This document shows, in pieces, positions 14,724 through 22,000 of a DNA stretch of 25,672 nucleotides. The first letter of the stretch is position 1, and each line of letters begins with the position of its first letter. Source of the DNA: Clostridia bacterium (GTDB lineage: Bacteria; Bacillota_A; Clostridia; Oscillospirales; Acutalibacteraceae). The stretch spans positions 1 through 25,672 of the forward strand of contig JAILQN010000110.1 of the NCBI GenBank assembly GCA_024699005.1, in the 5' to 3' direction. The notes below the pieces were generated by a model. That model was not told the origin of the DNA, ran no database searches, and saw only the letters and a program-made list of their open reading frames with translations. The position numbers were made by a program, and so were the translations under genes.

Positions 14724-17297
14724 TCATTCTATATTTAATGCTTTTATATTGACAGTCCACAGTTTTTCCGGCAGAACGAGCTTAAGCTGACTCTTGATAT
14801 CGGCAATGTCAAGCGGAATGCCACCCTTACGGATCGCGAAGCCCAGCAGCAGCATATTAAGACATTTGTCATTGCCGAGTAAGCCGAGCATCGACGAGGA
14901 GTCGACGAGAGTCAGGTTTTCAATGTTATTCTTAAGATAATCCAGCACTGCCGCCGCGTCATACGGAGCGGCTCCCGTAAGGGCGCTGACCGGATAAACG
15001 GGCGTATCGGAAGTGATGAGCGTCCCGCCTTTCTTCAGATACGGCAGCGCCCGCAGCGCCTCCGCGGGCTCGAAGCCGATTATCATATCCGCGCCGCCGC
15101 TCTTCATGATCGCTGATTTCGACGCGCCGCCGATTTTGAGGTAACCGGTCACGCTGCCGCCGCGCTGCGCCATACCTATGGTTTCCGCCGAGCGGACGCG
15201 CATTCCCTTTGCCATGGCTGCCGCCGCAGTCAGACGGGAGGCAAGCACCGTCCCCTGACCGCCGACTCCGGCGAAAACGATAGAAAACTCTTCTGTCTCA
15301 TTAAATCCCTGTTTTGCGTTTTGCGTGTTGCGTATTGCGCTGATATCTCCGCTCTCCGCACTACGCTCTCCGCTCTTCATCATTTCCGCCAGTTTAACCG
15401 CGTTTTCATGCCGTTTTTCGATATCGGTATACGCGCGCCTGCGCTGTTCTTCCTGCATCTCTGCCACTACGCGGCCGAAATCCCGCGCTTCCCCGCCGGA
15501 GATCGCATCGAAGGGACAGACCTGTTCGCAAAGAGTACAGCCTGTGCACTGGGAGGCATCGACTTTCGCTTTTCCGTCTTCTAACAGCAGCGCCGGACAG
15601 CCGAGGCTGTTTATACACTTTTTGCATCCGACGCATTTTCCGGGATCGACGAACGCTTTTCCGGACTTAGGTTTGAACCTTACAACGCAGGGGTATTTGA
15701 AAATTATCGCCTTGAAGCCCGGCTCCTCCGCGACCTTTCCTATAACGTCAACGGTTTTGTCAAGCTCCATCGGATTGACCGTCTCGACGGTCTTTATGCC
15801 TATCCCGCGCAGAAGCGACTCTATATCGACCTTATCCACTATATCGCCCGTGACCGTGGTCCCTGTGCCGGGGTGCGGCTGGTGCCCCGTCATGGCGGTG
15901 GTGGAATTGTCAAGGACGCAGAGAGTCATATCGGAGCCGCTCGCGACGCCGTTGACGCTGCCTGTTATGCCCGAAGCAAAAAACGTGGAATCCCCCACGA
16001 ATGCGAACGCCTTCGTATCCGGTTCAACGTGATATACGCCCTGGGCGATATTGATGCCGGCTCCCATGCAGAGGCAGGTATCGCACATATCCAGAGGCTT
16101 CGCGTTTCCGAGGGTATAGCAGCCTATATCGCCGCAGAAGATCGTCTTTTTGCCCCTCATCGCCTGCTTGACCGCATAGAACGACGCCCTGTGCGGACAG
16201 CCTGCGCAGAGAACGGGCGGACGAACAGGCAATGCGGAATGCGGAATGCGGAATGCGGAATCATTCTTTTCCGTATCTGTAATTTTTGCAAGAAGCTCTG
16301 CAATCTCGTCAGGCGTGTTTTCGCCCGAGGGTTTCACGGTGCAGTCAAGCTTGCCGCGTATCTTTATGCTTATACCGTTTTTGCCTGCCGTGAAGATAAG
16401 AGCGCGCTCAATGAACGGGTCAAGCTCCTCTATTACTATGATCTCTTCAAGACCGCTCATAAAATCGAGAGCGAGTTTCTCCGGAAACGGGAAAGGCGTG
16501 CCGATCTTTAATATGCGCGGATGTCGATCCTGGGTTATAAGATCGGAAAGATATGCGAAGCTTGCACCCTGTGAAGCAATACCGGACTTCTTTGAGAAGC
16601 CCTGTTCACCTATTATTATATTGCCATCATAATCCGACAAAACGTCAGACAACCCGGCGTTGCGTTTCTCGATAAGAGCGTGATTTTTTACCGACAAACG
16701 GGGAAAAATAACCCACTTTGAAGGATCTTTGACAAAGCCTTCGATATCTGTATGTATATATTCGCTTTCGTCCGCGACGTCTATGGCCTCGTAACCGTGA
16801 TCGATCCTCGTAGTCGGTCTCAGGAATACAGGAGTGTGATATTCTTCGGACAGAGCGAAGGCGTCAATAGTCATTTTGTATGCCTCGCCCGGAGTGGACG
16901 GATCAAAGACGGGCAGTTTGGAGAACATGGCGAAGGTGCGGGTATCCTGTTCGGTCTGGGAGGATATCGGTCCCGGATCGTCCGCGACCAGCACGACCAT
17001 TGCGCCTTTTACTCCGAGATATTCAAGGCTCATAAGCGGGTCGGCGGCGACGTTCAGCCCGACCTGTTTCATTGTGACAAGGGTCCTTGCGCCTGCCAAA
17101 GCGGCGCCGGCGGCGACCTCAAGCCCTGCCTTTTCGTTAACGGACCATTCCGTATATACTTTTCCGTCTGATCTTTTTGCTATGGTTTCAAGACACTCCG
17201 TGGAAGGAGTGCCGGGATACCCCGAAACGACGTTGACTCCCGCCGCCAGTGCGCCGAGAGCTATCGCTTCATTACCCATTAAGTATTCTCTGTGCAT
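14724..17297 (-). CDS. iorAB: Fused indolepyruvate:ferredoxin oxidoreductase, IorA-IorB
   Basis: This enzyme oxidatively decarboxylates indolepyruvate and other arylpyruvates to aryl-acetyl-CoA, reducing ferredoxin. From ATG 17297 the protein is 857 residues. IorA part: 'MGNEAIALGALAAG' and 'SGYPGTPSTE' near the start, 'CAGCPHR' and 'GDIGCYTLG' before the thiamine-pyrophosphate motif 'GDSTFFASG' with downstream 'DNSTTAMTG', then two [4Fe-4S] sets, CVGCKKC-x4-C and CTGCTLC-x3-C. IorB part (last about 190): 'VFAGVGGQGTVLASRL' and 'AETIGMAQRGGSV'. The two are normally separate genes; here the linker is encoded by 7-bp repeat DNA (15311-15378), and another heptad array encodes the stretch before CAGCPHR. 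ATG 17279 is an alternative start. Operon partner is the PaaK-like ligase. Confidence 0.93.
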   Translation of the reverse strand: MHREYLMGNEAIALGALAAGVNVVSGYPGTPSTECLETIAKRSDGKVYTEWSVNEKAGLEVAAGAALAGARTLVTMKQVGLNVAADPLMSLEYLGVKGAMVVLVADDPGPISSQTEQDTRTFAMFSKLPVFDPSTPGEAYKMTIDAFALSEEYHTPVFLRPTTRIDHGYEAIDVADESEYIHTDIEGFVKDPSKWVIFPRLSVKNHALIEKRNAGLSDVLSDYDGNIIIGEQGFSKKSGIASQGASFAYLSDLITQDRHPRILKIGTPFPFPEKLALDFMSGLEEIIVIEELDPFIERALIFTAGKNGISIKIRGKLDCTVKPSGENTPDEIAELLAKITDTEKNDSAFRIPHSALPVRPPVLCAGCPHRASFYAVKQAMRGKKTIFCGDIGCYTLGNAKPLDMCDTCLCMGAGINIAQGVYHVEPDTKAFAFVGDSTFFASGITGSVNGVASGSDMTLCVLDNSTTAMTGHQPHPGTGTTVTGDIVDKVDIESLLRGIGIKTVETVNPMELDKTVDVIGKVAEEPGFKAIIFKYPCVVRFKPKSGKAFVDPGKCVGCKKCINSLGCPALLLEDGKAKVDASQCTGCTLCEQVCPFDAISGGEARDFGRVVAEMQEEQRRRAYTDIEKRHENAVKLAEMMKSGERSAESGDISAIRNTQNAKQGFNETEEFSIVFAGVGGQGTVLASRLTAAAAMAKGMRVRSAETIGMAQRGGSVTGYLKIGGASKSAIMKSGGADMIIGFEPAEALRALPYLKKGGTLITSDTPVYPVSALTGAAPYDAAAVLDYLKNNIENLTLVDSSSMLGLLGNDKCLNMLLLGFAIRKGGIPLDIADIKSQLKLVLPEKLWTVNIKALNIE
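15311..15338 (+). repeat. Heptad array GTTTTGC, four units, inside iorAB
   Basis: GTTTTGC, GTTTTGC, GTGTTGC, GTATTGC on the plus strand, encoding part of the linker between IorA and IorB on the minus strand. Confidence 0.93.
15344..15378 (+). repeat. Heptad array GCTCTCC, five units, inside iorAB
   Basis: TATCTCC, GCTCTCC, GCACTAC, GCTCTCC, GCTCTTC. It encodes 'SGERSAESGDI' on the minus strand, next to the GTTTTGC array, in the same IorA-IorB linker. Confidence 0.92.
16231..16265 (+). repeat. Heptad array AATGCGG, four units, inside iorAB
   Basis: Four perfect AATGCGG units then AATCATT. On the coding strand three units make 21 bp, so the product has a seven-residue period, SAFRIPH then SAL. 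It lies just before the conserved 'RPPVLCAGCPHR' block, in what looks like an interdomain linker. Confidence 0.95.
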
Positions 17298-17301
17298 TTT
17301 T

Positions 17302-17329
17302 CGTTTTGTGTTTTGCGTTTCACGTTTTT
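17302..17329 (+). repeat. Heptad array CGTTTTG at the iorAB start
   Basis: CGTTTTG, TGTTTTG, CGTTTCA, CGTTTTT. It ends 5 bp upstream of the ATG at 17297 on the minus strand, replacing the place where a ribosome binding site would be expected. Confidence 0.85.
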
Positions 17330-17330
17330 T

Positions 17331-17370
17331 CGGGTCCGACGCGCATGTGAGCATGCGCGGTACCGACCCG
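17331..17370. other. Strong hairpin upstream of iorAB
   Basis: GCGCATG (17341-17347) pairs with CATGCGC (17352-17358) around TGAG, with an outer stem CGGGTC/GACCCG (17331-17336 and 17365-17370) across an internal loop. It lies between the recD2 stop and the iorAB start. No T-run follows on the minus strand, so it is not a plain terminator; it may be a leader structure for iorAB or an RNA-processing site. Confidence 0.7.
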
Positions 17371-17386
17371 GCGCGGAGTCAGCAGG

Positions 17387-19594
17387 TCATCGGTCGCTGA
17401 GCAAAAAAATCAATAAACTGTATCGTTTGTTTTTGCGGTTATTTGCCGCCATATAAAGAACCTTTTCCCGGGAGCCGACCAGGATAAGCAGCTTTTTCGC
17501 GCGGGTCACAGCTGTATACAGCAGATTTCTGTACAAAAGATAGGGCGAAACGTCGATCACCGGGATAACGACCGCAGTATACTCGCTGCCCTGACTCTTG
17601 TGCACCGTCACTGCGTAAGCGAGCTCCAGATCGGTAAGATTCTCGCCCTCATATTCCGCGAACTTGCCGTCGTCGAAGCGGACCGTCAGTCCTCCTGACG
17701 GATCGACCTCCGTGATGTAGCCGATCTCGCCGTTAAAGACGCCCTCGCCCTCCCGCGCGCCGGCGACCCATCCCAATGTATAATTGTTGCGGGTCTGCAT
17801 GACCTTGTCACCCGCGCGGAACACAAAATCGAAGCGTTTCAGTTCGCCTTTCTTTTTGTCGGAAGGGTTTATTATCGCCTGAAGCTGAGCGTTCAGGCTC
17901 CTTGAGCCGCAAACACCCTGTTTCCCGGGGCAGAGGACCTGGATATCTTCCGTCGGAGAAAACCCGTAGGCGTTTTTCAGCCGTTCGGATACAAGAGACA
18001 GCACTTCGGCAAGGGTAGCTGTCGGATCGGGTCGTGACAGAAAGAAAAAATCCCGGCTGTGATCGTCCAGTTCCGGCTCCTCGCCTTGGATAAGCCTGTG
18101 AGCGTTTGTGATTATCATGCTCTCCTGCGCCTGTCGGAAAATCTCGGTCAGTTCGACCGACGGCGCCACGCCGCTTTCCAGAAGATCTGAAAGCACGTTC
18201 CCGGGCCCCACTGCGGGCAGCTGATCCGAGTCGCCGACCAGGATAAGCCTGCAGCCGAATCTGACCGCGCTTATCAGGCTGGAAAAAAGCTGCGTGTCGC
18301 ACATGGAGATCTCGTCGACTATCAGCACGTCGCACTCGAGGGGATGCTCCATATCCCGCCTAAACGAAGGCGCTGACGCCTCGTCCTCCCATTCCACTTC
18401 AAGCAGCCTGTGTATCGTCTTCGCATCCTTGCCGGTGAGCTCTGTCATGCGCTTTGCCGCTCTGCCGGTAGGCGCGGCGAGAGAGACCTTGAACTTTTTA
18501 CGGTCAAAATAGTTTATTATACCATTGACCGCAGTCGTCTTGCCGGTACCGGGACCGCCGGTCAGTATAAGCACTCCGCAGTATGAGGCGAGGCGTATAG
18601 CCTCCCGCTGTTTATCGGCATAATGTATTCCGAATTTTCGTTCGATCTGATCTATTTCTTCGTCCGTAGCCTCTTCGGCACCCTGCGAGAAACTGACGAG
18701 CGTTCTGACTCTGGAAGCTATATTCTTCTCGTCTCCGAACATCTCAGAGAGAGCGACAAACGTCTCATTTCCGGCGTCATACAGGGAGAGAACGAAACCG
18801 GAGACCATATCGTCCACACAGTCTGAGATCGCGTCTCCGCTGCATCCGAGCTTTGCCGAAGCGGACTCAATAAGACGGCTTCGCGGCAGACAGGTATGTC
18901 CTTCGCGGTACATAGCGTTATTCAGTTCGCTCAGTATCCCCGCCTGGAGCCTGAAAACGTTGTCGGGCGCCAGACCCATATCTGCGGCTATCTTATCCGC
19001 TCTTGCAAAAGTCACGCTGCTGAGCTTGCTCGTCAGCAGATAGGGATTGGCTTCCACGTAATCCGGCGCGTTGTCCCCGTACAGGCGGTAAAGCTCTACG
19101 CTCTCCTTCGCGGTAAGCCCTAATTTTTCCAGCTTAAGGGCGACAGAGCTCAGATCCTTTTTCTCTTTGAACTGCCGGGCGATATCCTCCGCTTTCTTTT
19201 CGGAGATGCCCTTCAGTCTGGCAAGTCGTTCCGGGTGGTTTTCCAGCACGTCGAAGGTCTCGTCCCCGAACTTTGACACTATCTGCTCCGCCGTCCGGGG
19301 ACCTATCCCGCGTATAGCTCCGGAAGACAGGTATTTAAGATACTGAAAGGAATTCTCGGGCATGGTGCGCTCAAAGCTCTGTACCCTGAACTGCCTGCCG
19401 TAGGAGGGATTAACGACCCACTGCCCGCGCAGAACGACGTTCTGCCCGGGTGCAAGATCCTGCGGCATATCGCCTACGGCGGTGTGGATCTTTGCCGATG
19501 ACGATATCCTGAATATGGTGAAAGCGCTTGTATCGCTCTTGAAAGTGATGCCCTCCACCACGCCGATGAGTTCTGAATCAGTTTTATGTTCCAA
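17387..19594 (-). CDS. recD2: RecD2-type ATP-dependent DNA helicase
   Basis: A 735-residue RecD-like superfamily 1 helicase (5'-3'), the RecD2 type that acts without RecBC in DNA repair. The N-terminal OB-like and helix-hairpin-helix region (about 1-200, 'IRGIGPRTAEQIVSKFG') precedes the motor: Walker A 'LTGGPGTGKTTAVNGI' (about 345), Walker B 'VLIVDEISM', 'GDSDQLPAVGPG', and the C-terminal 'YAVTVHKSQGSEY' and 'LYTAVTRAKKLL' motifs. The start is a TTG at 19594 that overlaps the upstream MreB-like gene by 11 bp; no ATG fits before the conserved N-terminus, so translational coupling is likely. Family length is typical. Confidence 0.94.
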   Translation of the reverse strand: MEHKTDSELIGVVEGITFKSDTSAFTIFRISSSAKIHTAVGDMPQDLAPGQNVVLRGQWVVNPSYGRQFRVQSFERTMPENSFQYLKYLSSGAIRGIGPRTAEQIVSKFGDETFDVLENHPERLARLKGISEKKAEDIARQFKEKKDLSSVALKLEKLGLTAKESVELYRLYGDNAPDYVEANPYLLTSKLSSVTFARADKIAADMGLAPDNVFRLQAGILSELNNAMYREGHTCLPRSRLIESASAKLGCSGDAISDCVDDMVSGFVLSLYDAGNETFVALSEMFGDEKNIASRVRTLVSFSQGAEEATDEEIDQIERKFGIHYADKQREAIRLASYCGVLILTGGPGTGKTTAVNGIINYFDRKKFKVSLAAPTGRAAKRMTELTGKDAKTIHRLLEVEWEDEASAPSFRRDMEHPLECDVLIVDEISMCDTQLFSSLISAVRFGCRLILVGDSDQLPAVGPGNVLSDLLESGVAPSVELTEIFRQAQESMIITNAHRLIQGEEPELDDHSRDFFFLSRPDPTATLAEVLSLVSERLKNAYGFSPTEDIQVLCPGKQGVCGSRSLNAQLQAIINPSDKKKGELKRFDFVFRAGDKVMQTRNNYTLGWVAGAREGEGVFNGEIGYITEVDPSGGLTVRFDDGKFAEYEGENLTDLELAYAVTVHKSQGSEYTAVVIPVIDVSPYLLYRNLLYTAVTRAKKLLILVGSREKVLYMAANNRKNKRYSLLIFLLSDR

Positions 19595-20612
19595 ATTCCG
19601 GGGTCCAAGCAGAAATGAATTTCAATTGTCTGAATCTGTCCGGGTTGCTGATGATCTCGGCAAGTCCGCGGGCGGTCGCCGTTACCGGGTCTTTGCACAC
19701 GGTAAAACGCACTCCTGTTTCGTCTGACAAAAAAGCCGCCATACCGCGCAGAAGCGCTCCCCCGCCCGTAAGATACGCTCCGCGGCGCAGTATATCTCCG
19801 GTGATATCTGCCGGAGCATCGGCAAGCGCCTTTTTTACACATCCGGATATTACCTGCATATCGGGCTCAATCGCAGCGTAGACCTCGTCTGAGGAAAGCT
19901 CGATAAGCACGGCCCTGCCGCCGGAAACAGAACGCCCCGCGGTGACCCACGCCGCCTCTATCCCGGTCTCCACGGCGGAACCGATCCTGCGTTTGATGAT
20001 CTCTGCGGTATTCTCGCCGATCATGACACCCCTGACTCTGCGCAGATACTTGATGATACTCTCGTTTATGCTGCCGGAGCCTGTTCTGACGGCGATGGCG
20101 GAAACGCTCTCATTCAGCGATACGGTGACTGCCTTTGTACTTCCCTTGCCGATATCGACAGTCAGCGTACCGTCCGCGTCCGGCAGACAGTTATCAGCGC
20201 CGACCGCGGCGGCAAAACCGGAAGGAACGATGCAAACACCCAGTGCGCCGGCTCTCTTCAGCATTTTAATAACAGCCTCGCGCTCGACGCTCGTTATATC
20301 CTCCGGAGCGGCGAATGCGACATTGGGTCTTACAATCCTGCCGTATACCGCCCTGTCTATATAGCCTTTGCAAAGTCTGCCTGCGAGTTCCATATCGGTT
20401 ATCGCGCCGTTTTCCACAATATCCGCTATTCTCATGGAATCGGGAAGCCTGCCGCGCAGGTCGTTTATACGGGCCTTGTCCGCCGGGATTATCTCATCCG
20501 TGGCAGAATCGATCAGCAGGGACGACGGCTCGCGTGCGACGATACCCCGTCCCGCTACCAGGACGGTGGTATTCTCCGCGCCGATATCTATGCCGATGTT
20601 GAGTCCTGCCAA
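19584..20612 (-). CDS. Divergent MreB-like actin-family protein
   Basis: A 342-residue actin/Hsp70-fold ATPase. The phosphate 1 region 'IGIDIGAENTTVLVAGRGIV' and 'EPSSLLID' are MreB-like, phosphate 2 is 'TVDIGKGSTKAVTVSL', the adenosine motif is 'LTGGGALLRGM', and 'GENTAEIIKRRIG' matches the MreB 'IG--TAE-IK---GSA' segment. MreB proteins guide cell wall synthesis along the side wall. The loops differ from true MreB (DIGKGST instead of DIGGGTT), so this is a paralogue, perhaps one of several. The start is TTG at 20612 with AGGAGG 7 nt upstream. It overlaps recD2. Confidence 0.88.
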   Translation of the reverse strand: MAGLNIGIDIGAENTTVLVAGRGIVAREPSSLLIDSATDEIIPADKARINDLRGRLPDSMRIADIVENGAITDMELAGRLCKGYIDRAVYGRIVRPNVAFAAPEDITSVEREAVIKMLKRAGALGVCIVPSGFAAAVGADNCLPDADGTLTVDIGKGSTKAVTVSLNESVSAIAVRTGSGSINESIIKYLRRVRGVMIGENTAEIIKRRIGSAVETGIEAAWVTAGRSVSGGRAVLIELSSDEVYAAIEPDMQVISGCVKKALADAPADITGDILRRGAYLTGGGALLRGMAAFLSDETGVRFTVCKDPVTATARGLAEIISNPDRFRQLKFISAWTPEFGT

Positions 20613-20630
20613 TGTTTTTCCTCCTGGTCA

Positions 20631-20665
20631 GTTTTGAGTTTTTCGTTTTGCGTGTTGCGCTTTTA
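20631..20665 (+). repeat. Heptad array GTTTTGC upstream of the MreB-like gene
   Basis: GTTTTGA, GTTTTTC, GTTTTGC, GTGTTGC, GCTTTTA. The central units are identical to units in the array inside iorAB at 15311-15338. It sits just upstream of the MreB-like ribosome binding site. Confidence 0.9.
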
Positions 20666-20697
20666 ATGTTGTGGATCTTTGCAACGTATGCCCGCAC

Positions 20698-20725
20698 AAT
20701 TGCACATTGCAAATTGCACATTATT
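20698..20725 (+). repeat. Heptad array AATTGCA/CATTGCA at the rlmH stop codon
   Basis: AATTGCA, CATTGCA, AATTGCA, CATTATT. The last unit covers the rlmH stop codon. The ending CATTATT is the same as in the arrays at 7918-7952 and 7996-8030, 13 kb away. Confidence 0.93.
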
Positions 20726-21200
20726 TATGGTATTCCCTGCCGTTTGAAATCATATATCCGCGATAAATCTGTTCCAGCAGCATGACCCTCGCCAGACGGT
20801 GAGGAAACGTCATATCCGACATGCTCATTCTGTAATCGGATATCCGTTTGACCTCTTCGCTCAAGCCGTAGGAGCCGCCTATAATAAACGCGATCCCCCG
20901 TCCCTGCGCGTTCAGGCCGGATATAAGCTGCGAAAAGCTCTCGCTCGTATATCTTTTTCCCTCCACACAGAGAGAGATAACTGCGCTGTCTTTCGGGACG
21001 CGATCCGTTATTTTCCCGCCTTCTTCCCTAAGAGCGGCGGAAATCAGCGATTCCGAAGGCGCCTCGGGCAATCTCGCGGGAGGGATCTCGATGATATCCG
21101 CTTTACAGAAAGCGGAAAGCCGTTTCAGATATTCATCCGCCGCGTCTGAATAAAACCTATCTTTCAGCCTGCCTACGGCTATAACTGTGACCCTCTGCAT
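20721..21200 (-). CDS. rlmH: RlmH, 23S rRNA pseudouridine-1915 N3-methyltransferase
   Basis: A 159-residue SPOUT methyltransferase that methylates the N3 of pseudouridine 1915 (E. coli numbering) in helix 69 of 23S rRNA, using S-adenosylmethionine on the assembled ribosome. The trefoil-knot motif 'IAFIIGGSYGLSEEV' (about 104-118) and the C-terminal 'MTFPHRLARVMLLEQIYRGYMISNGREYHK' are diagnostic. Its length is exactly typical. It starts 1 nt after the WalJ-like stop (TGATATG), so the two are coupled, an arrangement also seen around yycJ/rlmH in Bacillus. A heptad array overlaps its stop codon. Confidence 0.96.
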   Translation of the reverse strand: MQRVTVIAVGRLKDRFYSDAADEYLKRLSAFCKADIIEIPPARLPEAPSESLISAALREEGGKITDRVPKDSAVISLCVEGKRYTSESFSQLISGLNAQGRGIAFIIGGSYGLSEEVKRISDYRMSMSDMTFPHRLARVMLLEQIYRGYMISNGREYHK

Positions 21201-21201
21201 A

Positions 21202-21999
21202 TCAGAAAATGATCTGTCCCTCGCATCCCTCCGCGGGCGCTACGGAAAGGAAATAGTCCCTGTTCTGCACAAAGCCCGCCCGTATAAGAGCGGTGTTTGT
21301 TTCTTCAAAGGCTTTTTCCGGAGTATTGTTCTCCCGGCTCAGATGCGCCAGGATCAGCCGCGATGTACCGTCCCTCACGAAGCGGACCGCGGCGTCTGCG
21401 CAGTCCCTGTTGGACAGATGCCCCTGTTTTCCGCGTATACGCTGCTTGAGGTACATGTCATAGGGGCCGTAAAGGAGCATGTGCTCGTCGTGATTGGACT
21501 CCAGCAGTATAAGATCGGATCCGCGCACAGCAACATAAGCCTCCGGTGTGACATATCCAGTGTCCGTAAGTACCGCTATCTTGCGTTCATCAGGCAGAAC
21601 GGCGATATAACCGCAGCTGTCGGCAGAATCGTGCGAGGTCCGGAAGCTCGTGATACGTATCCCGGCTACCGTCACGGAAGTCCCGACGGGCATGATATTC
21701 ACTTCAAAGTCACCGTCAAGCCTTCCCTGACGCCTCATGGCGCAGAGAGTCCCCTCCGTCGCAAAAACAGGAATTCGGTATTTATTGCACAAAACTCTGA
21801 CTGCGGATACGTGATCCACGTGCTCGTGAGTTATGAATACGGCTCTCAGCATATCCGGCTGACCGCCCACCGCCGTGAGGGCGGCGGATAATCTTTTGCA
21901 GTTGACGCCGGCATCAATAAGAATGCCGGCGCCGTCGGACTTGCCGATATAGGCGCTGTTGCCGGAGGACCCGGAGCACAGCGTTGCGAATCTTGCCAT
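21202..21999 (-). CDS. WalJ/YycJ-like metallo-beta-lactamase fold hydrolase
   Basis: A 265-residue MBL-fold protein. The start 'FATLCSGSSGNSAYIG' and the metal motif 'FITHEHVDH' (about 56-64) mark the WalJ/YycJ subgroup; further ligands are in 'SFRTSHDSADSCGY', 'LTDTGYV' and 'LILAHLSREN'. Members are proposed exonucleases linked to cell-division timing and mutation avoidance, usually found beside walRK. Here no WalRK genes are present; the gene lies between infB (1-nt gap) and rlmH, so it seems to have joined the translation operon. Confidence 0.9.
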   Translation of the reverse strand: MARFATLCSGSSGNSAYIGKSDGAGILIDAGVNCKRLSAALTAVGGQPDMLRAVFITHEHVDHVSAVRVLCNKYRIPVFATEGTLCAMRRQGRLDGDFEVNIMPVGTSVTVAGIRITSFRTSHDSADSCGYIAVLPDERKIAVLTDTGYVTPEAYVAVRGSDLILLESNHDEHMLLYGPYDMYLKQRIRGKQGHLSNRDCADAAVRFVRDGTSRLILAHLSRENNTPEKAFEETNTALIRAGFVQNRDYFLSVAPAEGCEGQIIF

Positions 22000-22000
22000 A

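Noticed and set aside
17298..17354. Longer N-terminus for IorA
   Set aside because: The extra residues are encoded by the hairpin and heptad array and do not match the family, which begins just before GNEA.
17331..17370. Terminator after recD2
   Set aside because: The stem is good but no T-run follows on the minus strand (it is followed by A).
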